This document shows, piece by piece, positions 1 through 6,483 of a DNA stretch of 7,921 nt (the stretch's first letter is position 1; each line of letters starts with the position of its first letter). Below the pieces are notes generated by a model. The model searched no databases. It saw only the letters and a list, made by a program, of their open reading frames with translations, and had not been told where the DNA came from. The translations under genes and the position numbers were made by a program. The stretch is from Pseudomonadota bacterium (lineage in GTDB: Bacteria > Bdellovibrionota > Bacteriovoracia > Bacteriovoracales > Bacteriovoracaceae): assembly GCA_021299675.1 (NCBI GenBank), contig JAJTIF010000372.1, positions 1 through 7,921 of the forward strand. The letters run 5' to 3'.

Positions 1-94
1 GAAAGGGCGTTGTCGGAAGCACGGGAATGAAGGCTCCGATGAAACCCAAAAGAAAGAAAACCCAGCCGAAGGCGAAAAGCACGGGTTTAAACAC
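1..94 (-). CDS. DUF454/YbaN-like inner-membrane protein, N-terminal part (runs off left edge)
   Basis: Only the first ~31 codons are inside the window. From a GTG at 94 the frame reads a hydrophobic stretch with GW at residues 10-11, a glycine-rich helix and the block IPVLPTTPF at about residues 23-31. This aligns without gaps to my memory of the start of E. coli YbaN, which has GW at the same place and LPVLPTTPF. DUF454 proteins are short inner-membrane proteins of unknown biochemical role. The GTG overlaps the miaB stop codon (87-89), so translation is probably coupled to miaB and the gene is the next one in that transcript. An in-frame TTG at 112 is an alternative start; a TAG a few codons further upstream bounds the frame. 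No good Shine-Dalgarno is visible for either. The family call is fairly secure despite the short length because the PVLPTTPF block is characteristic; the start is less secure. Confidence 0.75.
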   Translation of the reverse strand, partial: MFKPVLFAFGWVFFLLGFIGAFIPVLPTTPF

Positions 95-1475
95 GCGCAG
101 CTTTTTTTCCAAAGTCAGCTAGAAGTTCGCCTTGACAGGAGAAAGTGGTAGCGCTTGTCACTTTTACATCCACCCAGTGCCAGAGCATGTCGCTCTCGTC
201 TTTAGGCGTGAAGTGCACCAGGCGGTTGCACGATGTGCGCCCCGTCCATTTGCTCTCCCCTTTAAAACTTCCCTTCTCGACCACCAGCATGCGGTAGGTC
301 TGCCCTTCCATCGTTTTACGGATCTCGGCTTGAATTTCATTTTGCAGATCCATGATCTCGCGCAAGCGACGACCACGGATATCTTCGGTTAGCACGTCAT
401 CGATGCGCGCAGCCTTCGTCCCTTTACGAGCACTAAACGAGTAGGCGTAAATGAAGTCGTAGCGAGCGGCTCGCAAAAGCTTCAGAGTATCCTGGTGCTC
501 TTCTTCCGTCTCATTGGGGAAGCCTGCAATGATGTCCGAACTGATCACAATGTTCGGGTTAGCCTTGCGCATTTTTTCGACCAGCCCGAGATAGTGTTCG
601 ACCGTGTACTCGCGGAGCATACGCTGGAGCACTGTATTTGAGCCCGACTGCACCGGCAGGTGCAGATGGTTAGCTAGCTTCTTTAAACTGCCGTGAGCGG
701 CTACTAGCTCGTCTGAGACATCGTAAGGATGTGAGGTGGTGTAGCGGATGAGCTCGAGCCCATCGATTTTCTCTAGCTCTCCCAGCAGCTGGGCCAAGGA
801 TTCGCCGTTGTCTTTGCCATAGGAGTTCACATTTTGGCCCAAGAGAGTGATCTCTTGAACACCGGAATACTCGACGAGCCTTTGTACGTCTTTCACCACT
901 TCGTCGAGGCGGCGAGACTTTTCACGGCCCCGCGTGAAAGGAACGATACAATAGCTACAAAATTTATCGCAGCCTTTGATGATGTTCACGAAAGCTTGGG
1001 GTGAGCCGTGAGTGATCTTGGTTTCGATCGAATAGTCTTCAGAGCGATCCCAAGTGGTCACAGAAAATTTACGGTCTCCCGCATACACGCGGTACACCAT
1101 CTCACCGATGTTATCGATCACGTCGGTACCAAAGGCGAAGTCGAGTTGCTTATACTTCTTCACCAGGTCCTTGCCCTCGGTTTGTGCGATACAACCACCT
1201 GCCGCGATCACAACGTCTTTTTTACTAGCGATGTGCTTTGTTTCCCCGAGATGGGAATAGAACTTTTGATTGGCCAGATCGCGGATCGCACAGGTGTTAA
1301 AGATGAGCAGATCGGCGTCGGCTTCCACGTCGGTGGCAGTGAAGTTGAGCTTTGAGAGGTGGGACAGTATGCGTTCGCTGTCATGGTAGTTCATCTGACA
1401 GCCGTAAGTTTTCATCCAGACTTTCCGCTGCGGGAAATCCAGGTCACCAACACGGATAATATTAGGGTTTTCCAT
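87..1475 (-). CDS. miaB: tRNA-2-methylthio-N6-dimethylallyladenosine synthase MiaB
   Basis: MiaB is a cytoplasmic radical-SAM methylthiotransferase that converts i6A37 to ms2i6A37 in tRNAs reading UNN codons. All domains are present in 462 residues. The N-terminal methylthiotransferase domain has its three cluster cysteines C26 (KTYGCQMN), C62 (NTCAIRD) and C95 (GGCIAQ). The radical-SAM core has C169, C173 and C176 in GCDKFCSYCIVPFTRGRE, followed by LLGQNVNSYG, YTTSHP and HLPVQSGS. A TRAM RNA-binding domain (about 390-455) closes the protein. The KFCSYCIVPFTRGRE form and the UNN-reader length favour MiaB over the paralogues MtaB and RimO. The ATG at 1475 lacks a Shine-Dalgarno, but a promoter-like element lies just upstream (see 1484-1512), so the mRNA may be nearly leaderless. 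The end overlaps the DUF454 gene by 8 nt. Confidence 0.97.
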   Translation of the reverse strand: MENPNIIRVGDLDFPQRKVWMKTYGCQMNYHDSERILSHLSKLNFTATDVEADADLLIFNTCAIRDLANQKFYSHLGETKHIASKKDVVIAAGGCIAQTEGKDLVKKYKQLDFAFGTDVIDNIGEMVYRVYAGDRKFSVTTWDRSEDYSIETKITHGSPQAFVNIIKGCDKFCSYCIVPFTRGREKSRRLDEVVKDVQRLVEYSGVQEITLLGQNVNSYGKDNGESLAQLLGELEKIDGLELIRYTTSHPYDVSDELVAAHGSLKKLANHLHLPVQSGSNTVLQRMLREYTVEHYLGLVEKMRKANPNIVISSDIIAGFPNETEEEHQDTLKLLRAARYDFIYAYSFSARKGTKAARIDDVLTEDIRGRRLREIMDLQNEIQAEIRKTMEGQTYRMLVVEKGSFKGESKWTGRTSCNRLVHFTPKDESDMLWHWVDVKVTSATTFSCQGELLADFGKKAARV

Positions 1476-1483
1476 AGGGCGAA

Positions 1484-1512
1484 AAGATAACGATTTAGCC
1501 CCAATTCGACAA
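1484..1512 (-). promoter_or_regulatory. Sigma70-like promoter for miaB
   Basis: Read on the minus strand, TTGTCG (1507-1512) and TATCTT (1484-1489) are separated by exactly 17 nt. Each hexamer matches the vegetative consensus at 4 of 6 positions. The miaB ATG begins only 8 nt below the -10 box, which would put the transcript start within about three bases of the start codon. The moderate hexamers mean this could be chance, but there is no other promoter candidate in the 65-bp gap and no terminator separating it from the upstream gene. Confidence 0.4.
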
Positions 1513-1540
1513 GCCAGAGGAGTAGGAAAAAGGCTCGACT

Positions 1541-2251
1541 TTACAGCAACTTAAGTGTTTTTTCTTCCACCACAGACATCAATGTCGCCGACAAGGTTAT
1601 GAGTTCATCTAAAACGGCCGGTTTGAGTCCCTTAAAACTCGCCTCCAGGGCAGGTTTTTGACTCGTTCCATGGGAGCGATTTTTATCATCAAAGACCACT
1701 AGTCCCATCACCCCCTGCGGGTCAAAGACGCAGGTGATGTCGAGGTTAAAAATGATCGCACGGAAAAGCGGTCTACTCTCGGCTGCTTCTTTCCCGACAT
1801 AGAGCATGGCCCTCACCACTTTACTCTCATCACCGCGACAACTCTCCAGCGCATCCTTGAGCACCTTCAGCGAGACTCGAAGCCATTCAATGGCCCGCCC
1901 TTCCTGAGTCAAATCTATTGCAGTCACAGCACCTGCATTCTCCAGGCTCAGGGCCTTCAAGCGGTCAAGAGAGTTTTTCAAACTCAAGTGGGTAAAGAAA
2001 AAATAAGACTGAGCACTCTCGGGGTTCACCAGTCGACCAAAACGATGAGTTTCATCGAAGAGATCCACACGCATCCGCGAGTTGAGAGTCTGCCACTGGA
2101 GCTTGAGCTCCGTCTTAGCTGTTCGGTTCAGCGTGACAAGATTCGGCCGTTCGTTTTCGCCCTGATTAAGGGCAAAGAAGAACCACTCCGGCTGCGGAGG
2201 TGAGTACTTTTTCAGATGAGCGGAGAGCTTGCGTGAAAAGAATGGCCACAT
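1541..2251 (-). CDS. Hypothetical protein, 236 residues, last gene of the WYL/YciB/LOG cluster
   Basis: I do not recognise a family. The open frame extends to 2365, but the part above 2251 lies inside the LOG gene and has low-complexity, non-protein-like composition. The ATG at 2251 falls 2 nt after the LOG stop, so it is the natural, probably translationally coupled start; no clear Shine-Dalgarno is visible. The protein starts MWPFFSRKLS and is soluble, without signal peptide or membrane helix. A mixed alpha/beta pattern is suggested: strands around PEWFFFALNQ (21-30), LKLQWQTL (49-56) and SYFFFTHLSL (82-91), amphipathic helices around 93-138 and 144-157, a strand pair around AIIFNLDITCVFD and GVMGLVVFDD (165-189), and a C-terminal helix (210-234). 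No catalytic motif stands out. Single Cys residues at 138 and 174 are not arranged as a metal site. Function unknown. Confidence 0.75.
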   Translation of the reverse strand: MWPFFSRKLSAHLKKYSPPQPEWFFFALNQGENERPNLVTLNRTAKTELKLQWQTLNSRMRVDLFDETHRFGRLVNPESAQSYFFFTHLSLKNSLDRLKALSLENAGAVTAIDLTQEGRAIEWLRVSLKVLKDALESCRGDESKVVRAMLYVGKEAAESRPLFRAIIFNLDITCVFDPQGVMGLVVFDDKNRSHGTSQKPALEASFKGLKPAVLDELITLSATLMSVVEEKTLKLL

Positions 2252-2253
2252 GG

Positions 2254-2796
2254 TTAGATCGATTTTTTTAAAAAACTCATGAGCCCAGAAAGGCTGCTCT
2301 CCACCTGGAAGAGTGAGAGTTGGTCTTGTGTGTAGAACCCATCCTCCACCGCGCGGGCGAACCAATCCAAGAGCCCAGTGTAATAACCGTCGTGGTTCAA
2401 AAGCACGATGGGTTTAGTGTGCTCACCCAGCTGCTTCCAGGTAAGGATCTCGAAGAATTCATCCATCGTTCCAATGCCCCCAGGAAAAATCACAAAGGCA
2501 TCTGAATGGTCATACATCATTTTTTTTCGTACGTGCATGTCAGAGACAATGTGCAAGTGTTTAAGCCCCGTGTGGCCCACTTCCCAGTCCATCAGTCGCT
2601 GCGGAATGACGCCGATGACCTCGCCTCCGAGCATCAGCATCTCATCGGCCATGATCCCCATCAAACCCACTTTCCCGCCCCCATAAACGAGACCCCAATC
2701 TTCTTTAAAGAAAGACTGCATCAGCTCCTGCGCCAGAAGTTTTCGATTAGTCCGCACACCCACACGGGCGCCACAAAAGACGGCGATGTTTTTCAT
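2254..2796 (-). CDS. LOG family protein (cytokinin riboside 5'-monophosphate phosphoribohydrolase type)
   Basis: LOG-family enzymes hydrolyse the N-glycosidic bond of nucleoside 5'-monophosphates, releasing free base and ribose 5-phosphate. In plants the substrate is a cytokinin nucleotide; in most bacteria the true substrate is unsettled. The 180-residue length is normal for the short family (TIGR00730). Visible motifs are IAVFCGARVG at the nucleotide-binding N-terminus, VYGGGKVGLMG (37-47), the MHVRKKMM helix with R90, and the signature PGGIGTMDE (105-113) with its conserved Glu, followed by EILTWKQLGEHTKPIVLLN. The usual SS after VFCG is AR here, a mild departure. The start is supported by GAGGAG at 2801-2806 with 4 nt spacing, and the ATG overlaps the previous stop in an ATGA (2793-2796). 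The neighbouring tRNA-modification gene miaB is suggestive because ms2i6A breakdown yields methylthio-cytokinin-like nucleotides, but that link is inference. Confidence 0.92.
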   Translation of the reverse strand: MKNIAVFCGARVGVRTNRKLLAQELMQSFFKEDWGLVYGGGKVGLMGIMADEMLMLGGEVIGVIPQRLMDWEVGHTGLKHLHIVSDMHVRKKMMYDHSDAFVIFPGGIGTMDEFFEILTWKQLGEHTKPIVLLNHDGYYTGLLDWFARAVEDGFYTQDQLSLFQVESSLSGLMSFLKKSI

Positions 2797-3356
2797 TTCA
2801 CTCCTCGCTTAACTCTTCTTCTTAGCCACCAGAACTCTGCCACCATGAACAATCCGAAACTGATGTACTGCCCGCCCGTTTTCCAGAAAGCCCACTGAGC
2901 GGTGGTTCCAAGGAATGACCAGTAGGCCATGAAACTACCGTAGAGAAACATAAAGGCAATCACGTGACGTTCAAAGTCTTTAAGCCACTCTTCGGGAAAT
3001 GGCCAACTCTTGCCCATCTCTTTCATGCTTTCGACTAAAAACACTCTGCCGCGGGATTGGTTGAAGACTAGATAGAAGCCACAGATGAAGCCAGTGAAAG
3101 TGGGTTGAAGTTTAAACAGGATGCCTTCCTTCGCCACCAGCGCCAGGGTCCCAAGTACTAAGATGATTCCAAAATTTAATTTGGAAAGAGAGTGGACGTG
3201 ACCATTGAGAATTTTTTCTAGACTGACTTCCAGTACGACAAGACCTAGACCGACGCTCAAGGCAATCTCGAGCGGTTGAGTTTCTTCGAGCCACCAATAC
3301 GCCAAGGCCGGCAGAAAGGAGAGCCAGTGCATGAGAGGGGAACGCTTCTTTTTCAT
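2793..3356 (-). CDS. YciB/IspZ-like (septation protein A family) integral membrane protein
   Basis: The 187-residue protein has a KKKR start and about six hydrophobic segments at 10-22, 30-43, 60-75, 84-99, 131-150 and 163-178, and ends in a basic tail (LRRRVKRGVK). Length, helix spacing and details resemble the YciB/IspA inner-membrane family: an FLP near the N-terminus, a Leu/Gly-rich third helix followed by KLQPTFTGF, a cytoplasmic loop with a Trp-Pro pair, then a W-x-K-D-F-E-R entry to the fifth helix. YciB proteins are implicated in envelope and septum maintenance. The match is by pattern, not by a decisive motif, so another six-helix membrane family is possible. The stop overlaps the LOG start by 4 nt and the start is 9 nt below the WYL-like gene. 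No strong Shine-Dalgarno precedes the ATG; M9 is an alternative start but would remove the basic N-terminus. Confidence 0.55.
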   Translation of the reverse strand: MKKKRSPLMHWLSFLPALAYWWLEETQPLEIALSVGLGLVVLEVSLEKILNGHVHSLSKLNFGIILVLGTLALVAKEGILFKLQPTFTGFICGFYLVFNQSRGRVFLVESMKEMGKSWPFPEEWLKDFERHVIAFMFLYGSFMAYWSFLGTTAQWAFWKTGGQYISFGLFMVAEFWWLRRRVKRGVK

Positions 3357-3365
3357 GCCCGGATG

Positions 3366-4319
3366 CTACGCTATTTTTCGCTCTTTTTCCTCACAGAATG
3401 CAGCGAAATCTAAAACAAGTTCACCCGGTTCTAGGATTTCAATCTTATGGCGCATCTCAAAGAGCCACTCGAAGAGCTCATTGCTGGGCTCCACCCAAGC
3501 TGCCCAGATCAAATCCCCATCTGGATTGGTCACCAGATAAGGTTTGCCGAGGAAGTGGTAGTCTGGAAGAAGTTTATTGTGTTGTGGATCTTTGATCTTC
3601 AACACCAATCGCGTTTCTTTATCCGACATCTCGCGCAGGGCGGAAATGAACTCCGCCACTTCGTGTGAATTCGCACGAGCAGCTTTCACTTTTTCTGATT
3701 TTTTAATGTTTATGATCTCGGCCAGTGGCAGTGCGATCAAGCCATGCTCGTGAGTCTCTTCTGCAACCAACGAAAGTTCTCCCTCGAGAAAAGCAATCTT
3801 ACAAGGGATGATACTCATGACTTTTTTGGTAGGAGTCTCAATCAGAAGAGCCGACTGATCAAGCAGGCACTCTTCGATCAAATGGATCTTATGTTGCGCG
3901 AAGACGTCTCCTTCTGGAGCATCGGACGTGAAGTCTTGTTCCTGTTCACACTCAAGCCATTTCTGACGAAGCTGTAAGTACACAGGATAGGCTGGATGCA
4001 AGCGCTGTTCTTTCAGCAGCGGAATGAGCATTTGTTTGAGTGGAGCGCTGAGATTTTCGGAGACCATCGTTTCCATCACATGAGTCATGCGACACCACTG
4101 GGCCCAGTCCCAAGCTTGAAAGACTTCCTGGTCATGACCTGTTTGCCGAATCAACTCTTGCTTAGCTTCTTGGATGGAGACCATCAGAGACCTGGCCAGA
4201 GTCAGCGGGATTTGCGCCTTCTGGGCTTTTTCTTGCCAGTTGGACTGAGGGTCCAGGTCAGCAAACTCAGTGAGTTGAGTCCACAAAATAGCCTGAGATT
4301 TCAACGATTTAACTTTCAT
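3366..4319 (-). CDS. Divergent WYL-like domain protein (possible regulator), 317 residues
   Basis: No family was recognised immediately, but the C-terminal half has WYL/WCX features. A strand pair IPCKIAFLEGELSLVAEE (171-188) is followed by HGLIALPLAEIINIKKSE (192-209), matching the WYL layout of a small basic and aromatic strand, an acidic turn and an 'xLPLxxIxxI' strand. The end, ELFEWLFEMRHKIEILEPGELV (281-302), matches the WCX ending 'LLxWLLxxGxxVEVLEPxxL'. WYL domains bind ligands or nucleic acid in bacterial transcription regulators and phage-defence regulators. The literal W-Y-L triplet is absent, and the helical N-terminal half (1-155) shows no convincing winged helix, so a regulatory role is inference. 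GGAG at 4325-4328, 5 nt before the ATG, supports the start. It is the first gene of the LOG cluster, divergent from 4411-4893. A weak -10-like TTTAAT (4341-4346) lacks a good -35. Confidence 0.85.
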   Translation of the reverse strand: MKVKSLKSQAILWTQLTEFADLDPQSNWQEKAQKAQIPLTLARSLMVSIQEAKQELIRQTGHDQEVFQAWDWAQWCRMTHVMETMVSENLSAPLKQMLIPLLKEQRLHPAYPVYLQLRQKWLECEQEQDFTSDAPEGDVFAQHKIHLIEECLLDQSALLIETPTKKVMSIIPCKIAFLEGELSLVAEETHEHGLIALPLAEIINIKKSEKVKAARANSHEVAEFISALREMSDKETRLVLKIKDPQHNKLLPDYHFLGKPYLVTNPDGDLIWAAWVEPSNELFEWLFEMRHKIEILEPGELVLDFAAFCEEKERKIA

Positions 4320-4395
4320 TCTTACTCCAAAGTGTTCCTGATTAAACTTGTCGGAATTACCCTTGAAGAACTTGAGTTTCTTTTTGCGCTAATCC

Positions 4396-4404
4396 TGAGA
4401 TAAT
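4396..4404 (+). promoter_or_regulatory. Extended -10 promoter, apparently leaderless
   Basis: The sequence TGAGATAAT carries an extended -10 (TG-n) and GATAAT, 5 of 6 to consensus. It ends 6 nt before the ATG at 4411, so the expected transcript start coincides with the start codon. There is no Shine-Dalgarno between the box and the ATG. No -35 element at 16-18 nt is evident (TTGAGT at 4372-4377 is 21 nt away), which is acceptable for extended -10 promoters. Confidence 0.45.
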
Positions 4405-4410
4405 AGCCCT

Positions 4411-4893
4411 ATGTTTTCAAAATTACTCAACTTAAACCCTCTTTTAGCGCTCGGGATCTTAATGATTGTCACCGTCGGTCTTGGATCTGGCGGCTTTCTC
4501 CCCTTTTTGAAGAATGACAAACTTAAACCCACGCCCTGTCGAGCAGCCCTCGTCAAACTCAAGAAAGCACTTCCTGGAAACTGGACCATGGAGTGTAACG
4601 ACAACAACCTCGAAGTTGTCATCAACGAACTCCAGGTGGCAGAAACAGAAAAAGAATTTCGAACCGCTCTCTATCGTCAGCTCGCTTTTTACATGATCGA
4701 AATCGCTAAATACTCTCAGCCAGATATCTTAGAGAAAGTCTTCATTGTGGTGATTAAACTGAAACATGCAAAGTTGGAAATTAATGCTGTGACCGAGGGC
4801 AAATACATCGTGAAGCTCACGGGCCTGACTTCAAATCAATTTATCATGGATCACTTGAAGCAAACCGTGCAGGTCAAAGAAGTCATTAAATAG
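4411..4893 (+). CDS. Hypothetical membrane-anchored protein, 160 residues
   Basis: This is the only plus-strand gene in the window. It has one N-terminal hydrophobic helix (about 9-31, Leu/Ile/Val/Gly-rich) after a short K-containing start, then a soluble domain of ~125 residues. The absence of a small-residue cleavage motif suggests an uncleaved anchor. The soluble part contains two cysteines (C43 and C62), a strand-like NWTMECNDNNLEVVINEL (57-74), an amphipathic helix (77-100) and two strand-like stretches (110-126 and 130-137). No family is recognised. Its 3' end overlaps the convergent RluA-type gene by 63 bp (4831-4893). The start has no Shine-Dalgarno and lies 6 nt from a -10 box, so it is probably leaderless. 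Coding is supported by the regular hydrophobic pattern and long open frame; function is unknown. Confidence 0.75.
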   Translation: MFSKLLNLNPLLALGILMIVTVGLGSGGFLPFLKNDKLKPTPCRAALVKLKKALPGNWTMECNDNNLEVVINELQVAETEKEFRTALYRQLAFYMIEIAKYSQPDILEKVFIVVIKLKHAKLEINAVTEGKYIVKLTGLTSNQFIMDHLKQTVQVKEVIK

Positions 4894-5715
4894 TTCTGCC
4901 TCATCATCTTGCCAAACACGTCCCTGGACCTCATAGCGCCAACAATGCAGGTATAGTCTTTCGGCTGGACTTCCTCCGTAGAGTGTATCACCTAGAATCG
5001 GGTGCCCCACGTGAGCGAGCTGAACTCTGATCTGGTGCCGATGACCTGTATCGAGTTTCACCAAGAGCAGACTTCGCTGGTCCTTTCTCGCAAGAGTCAC
5101 ATAACTCAAGGTTGCGACAGCTCCAGGAGAGCTTACCTTCATGAGACTGCCTCGAGGCCCATAGGAGATGAGCTCGTGAGAAAGTGAGTCCTGGTCTCTC
5201 GACGTCCCATCCACCACGGCTAAATAGTACTTACGCCGAAAAATGTTCAGGAAGTTTGCTCTAAGGCTGGAATAGATTGTATCTGATTTCGCATAGAGGA
5301 TGAGGCCGGATGTCTCTCGGTCTAGGCGCCACAGCAGTCCGCGGTCAGCAGCTTCAGCATTGACTCGCAGGAGAGCGGCACGCCCGCAGCTGGCCAGCCA
5401 GCTACAAAGATTGGCATCGAGGTGATAGTCCTGCGAGACGGTGTGCACTCCAGCGGGCTTATGGATGGCTAGGAACTCCGAGGTCTCTTCGATAACTGAA
5501 GGCAGGGGGCCCTCATAGAGGGGATAAATCTCGCGGTGGTTGGTGAGGGACAAAGGGAGACGGACGGTGGCTCTCGCCTCGAGCGGGCGCTCGAGGAAGT
5601 TTTTTGAGAGGGCAGATTTTTTAATCTGCTGCCCAGACAAGTTAAACACTGATTTTAAGAGGTCACTCACCTGGGAGAACTTGGTTAGGACGCAGAACTC
5701 GATATCAGTCTGCAC
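4831..5715 (-). CDS. RluA-family pseudouridine synthase
   Basis: This enzyme class isomerises uridine to pseudouridine in rRNA or tRNA, in the cytoplasm. The 294-residue protein has motif I, WRLDRETSGLIL (129-140), with catalytic D132, and the C-terminal block LDTGHRHQIRVQLAHVGHPILGD (221-243) followed by LYGG. KPAG (86-89) marks the start of the catalytic domain. The N-terminal ~65 residues resemble a degenerate S4-like segment rather than a full RNA-binding S4 domain. The His normally before RLDR is Trp (W129). Substrate position cannot be assigned among RluA/C/D, TruC or other branches. The start is GTG at 5715, overlapping the motB stop by 11 nt; purine-rich GGAAGAAGG lies just upstream. 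The gene is therefore the third in a motA-motB operon. It converges on and overlaps the plus-strand gene at 4831-4893. Confidence 0.93.
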   Translation of the reverse strand: MQTDIEFCVLTKFSQVSDLLKSVFNLSGQQIKKSALSKNFLERPLEARATVRLPLSLTNHREIYPLYEGPLPSVIEETSEFLAIHKPAGVHTVSQDYHLDANLCSWLASCGRAALLRVNAEAADRGLLWRLDRETSGLILYAKSDTIYSSLRANFLNIFRRKYYLAVVDGTSRDQDSLSHELISYGPRGSLMKVSSPGAVATLSYVTLARKDQRSLLLVKLDTGHRHQIRVQLAHVGHPILGDTLYGGSPAERLYLHCWRYEVQGRVWQDDEAELFNDFFDLHGLLQVIHDKLI

Positions 5716-6481
5716 GAACCTTCTTCCCTTCCTTACGCAGATCAGATTTGCGAATCATGAATTCCACTCGCCGGTCATTGATTTCTGCGTTGTCGGTGGA
5801 GGCTGACTGGGGCCTCGAGTCACCGTAGGACACCACCGAGACGCGCTCAGGAGCAATTCCTCGTGACATAATAAGCTGAGCAATCGCTCCAGCTCTTTTC
5901 GCTGAAAGTACCCACGGGTCAGTTTCATTTTTAGCTGCATGTCCTTCGATGATAATGACCCAGTTGTGGTCCTTGAGCATCGTGAGAATCCGATCAAAGA
6001 TCTGGGCATCAGCCTGCTCGACGCTCATGGAGTTTACAGCAAAAAAGAACTTATCCTTCATCCTCACCGAAATACTTTCTGGCATCTCATAGACGTTGGC
6101 ATCTTCTGCTAGGTCGTACTCTTGAAGCATCTTTTTCATCTCTGAAAGCTGAGCATCACTTTCGCGGTTGATCTCCTGCTTATCGAGCAAACCTTCGGAG
6201 CTCAAGAACTCAATTGGAAACGGGCGCGGTGGCTGATCAGAGTCGATGATGGTGAGGGCATCACTGGGTGACTTACCCATCATCGCAGTTTCCCCCGCTT
6301 TCATCACGTTACCGCCGAAGGCATTACGGATCGAGCCCATGGCCGCTTCGTACTTCGCCGTTTCTGTTTTAGCAAACGAAAGTAGAAGAATGAAGAAGGT
6401 CAGGAGCAGCTGACACATATCGGAGAAGGTAGCCATCCATTCTGGAGAACCTTTCTTACAAGGAGGGCATTTATCGGCCAT
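5705..6481 (-). CDS. motB: Flagellar motor stator protein MotB/PomB
   Basis: MotB anchors the stator to peptidoglycan and provides the ion-carrying Asp. The 258-residue protein has a short cytoplasmic leader with CPPCKKG (C5, C8), a single membrane helix (about 17-37) with the ion-binding D21 in ATFSDMCQLLLTFF, a plug/linker region (about 40-110) and an OmpA-like peptidoglycan-binding domain (about 140-245) containing IIIEGHAAKNE, LSAKRAGAIAQLI, VSYGDSRP and NDRRVEFMI. The Phe two residues before D21 is as in the PomB branch, whereas E. coli MotB has Tyr, but the downstream helix residues differ from PomB, so ion choice is undecided. The ATG is 2 nt after the motA stop and is preceded by GAAGGAA (6487-6493), a good Shine-Dalgarno. 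The 3' end overlaps the pseudouridine synthase start. Confidence 0.95.
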   Translation of the reverse strand: MADKCPPCKKGSPEWMATFSDMCQLLLTFFILLLSFAKTETAKYEAAMGSIRNAFGGNVMKAGETAMMGKSPSDALTIIDSDQPPRPFPIEFLSSEGLLDKQEINRESDAQLSEMKKMLQEYDLAEDANVYEMPESISVRMKDKFFFAVNSMSVEQADAQIFDRILTMLKDHNWVIIIEGHAAKNETDPWVLSAKRAGAIAQLIMSRGIAPERVSVVSYGDSRPQSASTDNAEINDRRVEFMIRKSDLRKEGKKVRAD

Positions 6482-6483
6482 AA

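Noticed and set aside
1008..1355. 115-codon plus-strand open frame
   Set aside because: It is antisense to the well-supported miaB core.
1516..1540. Terminator between the 236-residue gene and miaB
   Set aside because: A short T-run exists on the minus strand but no convincing stem precedes it, so read-through into miaB remains possible.
2252..2365. N-terminal extension of the 1541-2251 gene (38 extra codons)
   Set aside because: It lies inside the LOG gene, has shadow-like composition, and the ATG at 2251 is ideally placed after the LOG stop.
2506..2898. 130-codon plus-strand open frame
   Set aside because: It is antisense to the LOG gene and the end of the YciB-like gene, with His/Pro/Ser-rich shadow composition and no ribosome site.
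3996..4403. 135-codon plus-strand open frame
   Set aside because: It is antisense to the WYL-like gene and runs through the divergent promoter region; no recognisable motif.
4389..4625. 78-codon minus-strand open frame
   Set aside because: It is a shadow of the plus-strand membrane protein gene and covers its promoter; low-complexity basic product.
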